Below are positions 24,980 through 25,067 of a stretch of DNA of 25,067 bases, piece after piece. Origin of the DNA: a virus; the IMG/VR virus record IMGVR_UViG_3300004369_000134, positions 1 through 25,067 of that record; one strand, 5' to 3'. A model generated the notes under the pieces. It searched no databases. It saw nothing but the letters and a program-made list of their open reading frames with translations, and had not been told where the DNA came from. Numbering within the stretch: position 1 is the first letter of the stretch; each line of letters opens with the position of its first letter. The position numbers and the translations under genes are program-made.

Positions 24980-24988
24980 ATTATACCA
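24980..24988 (-). promoter_or_regulatory. Extended -10 promoter facing left
   Basis: On the minus strand the sequence reads TGGTATAAT, a perfect -10 with the extended TGn element. No good -35 is found 17 bases upstream (TGTCCT), as usual for extended -10 promoters. Transcription would start near 24973 and cover the two minus-strand genes. This is the only consensus-quality promoter I could find in the window. Confidence 0.6.
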
Positions 24989-25067
24989 ACCAGATCAGGT
25001 TTAGGACACACCGGCAACCAGGCCTGTCCAGGTGATCCCGAGACTGATTTAAGTACATCGCAAGCTC
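24989..25067. other. Non-coding right edge
   Basis: From the promoter to the window edge I see no supported gene, no clear terminator and no strong rightward promoter. A palindrome ACTGATCAGT lies just downstream of the promoter at 24956-24965 and could be an operator, though it also overlaps the GTG start. Confidence 0.4.

Overview
The window reads as part of the late (virion structure and lysis) region of a tailed phage with a long non-contractile tail, most likely a siphovirus of Synechococcus or Cyanobium-type cyanobacteria. The phage call is firm: tape measure, tail tip, tail-tube-like proteins, several very long fibres and a lysis pair lie in order on one strand with almost no intergenic DNA. 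The cyanobacterial host is an inference from family resemblance: the large fibre whose N-terminus carries NPVTGRDTYVGG and CGYT..PFKS motifs, the GGGxL and GNxxGNAxTA fibre repeats, and a prolyl-hydroxylase-type oxygenase among tail genes are all familiar from cyanophages. No photosynthesis gene is present to settle it.

Layout. 1-9411: tail shaft and tip. A tape measure protein (5' end possibly outside the window) is followed by a gpL/BR0599-like minor tail protein, a gpJ-like tail tip/hub protein, a small gpM-like minor tail protein and two proteins that look tail-tube-like. 9408-16198: two fibre genes, a 1324-residue beta-rich fibre and a 937-residue fibre ending in a tail-collar domain. 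16195-18065: a lower-GC cassette of four small genes that interrupts the fibre block: a sulfotransferase-like protein, a protein with a cupin-like tail, an Fe(II)/2-oxoglutarate oxygenase with intact ligands, and a small Cys-motif protein. 18102-23578: a fibre-assembly-like protein and a second, 1546-residue, extremely repetitive fibre whose N-terminus is paralogous to the collar fibre. 23578-24526: a two-helix membrane protein (holin candidate) and a GH73-type glucosaminidase endolysin. 24498-24957, minus strand: two small genes facing the late operon, apparently served by an extended -10 promoter near 24985.

How it works together. Nearly every plus-strand start overlaps the preceding stop (ATGA or TAATG), so the tail block is probably one translationally coupled late transcript. 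Tape measure, tip and tube-like proteins build the tail; three large fibres contact the host; the cassette sits where it could modify the fibres or the host surface glycan they bind; the last two plus genes release progeny. Fibre C-termini and the cassette are visibly more AT-rich than the fibre shafts, the pattern expected from exchange of receptor-binding modules.

The best candidate for something undescribed is the sulfotransferase / cupin-like / 2OG-oxygenase / Cys-protein cassette between fibre genes. Next are a tape-measure M23-like domain that has lost two metal/active-site His residues, and a fibre with sixteen 10-residue repeats followed by eight repeats of about 72 residues.
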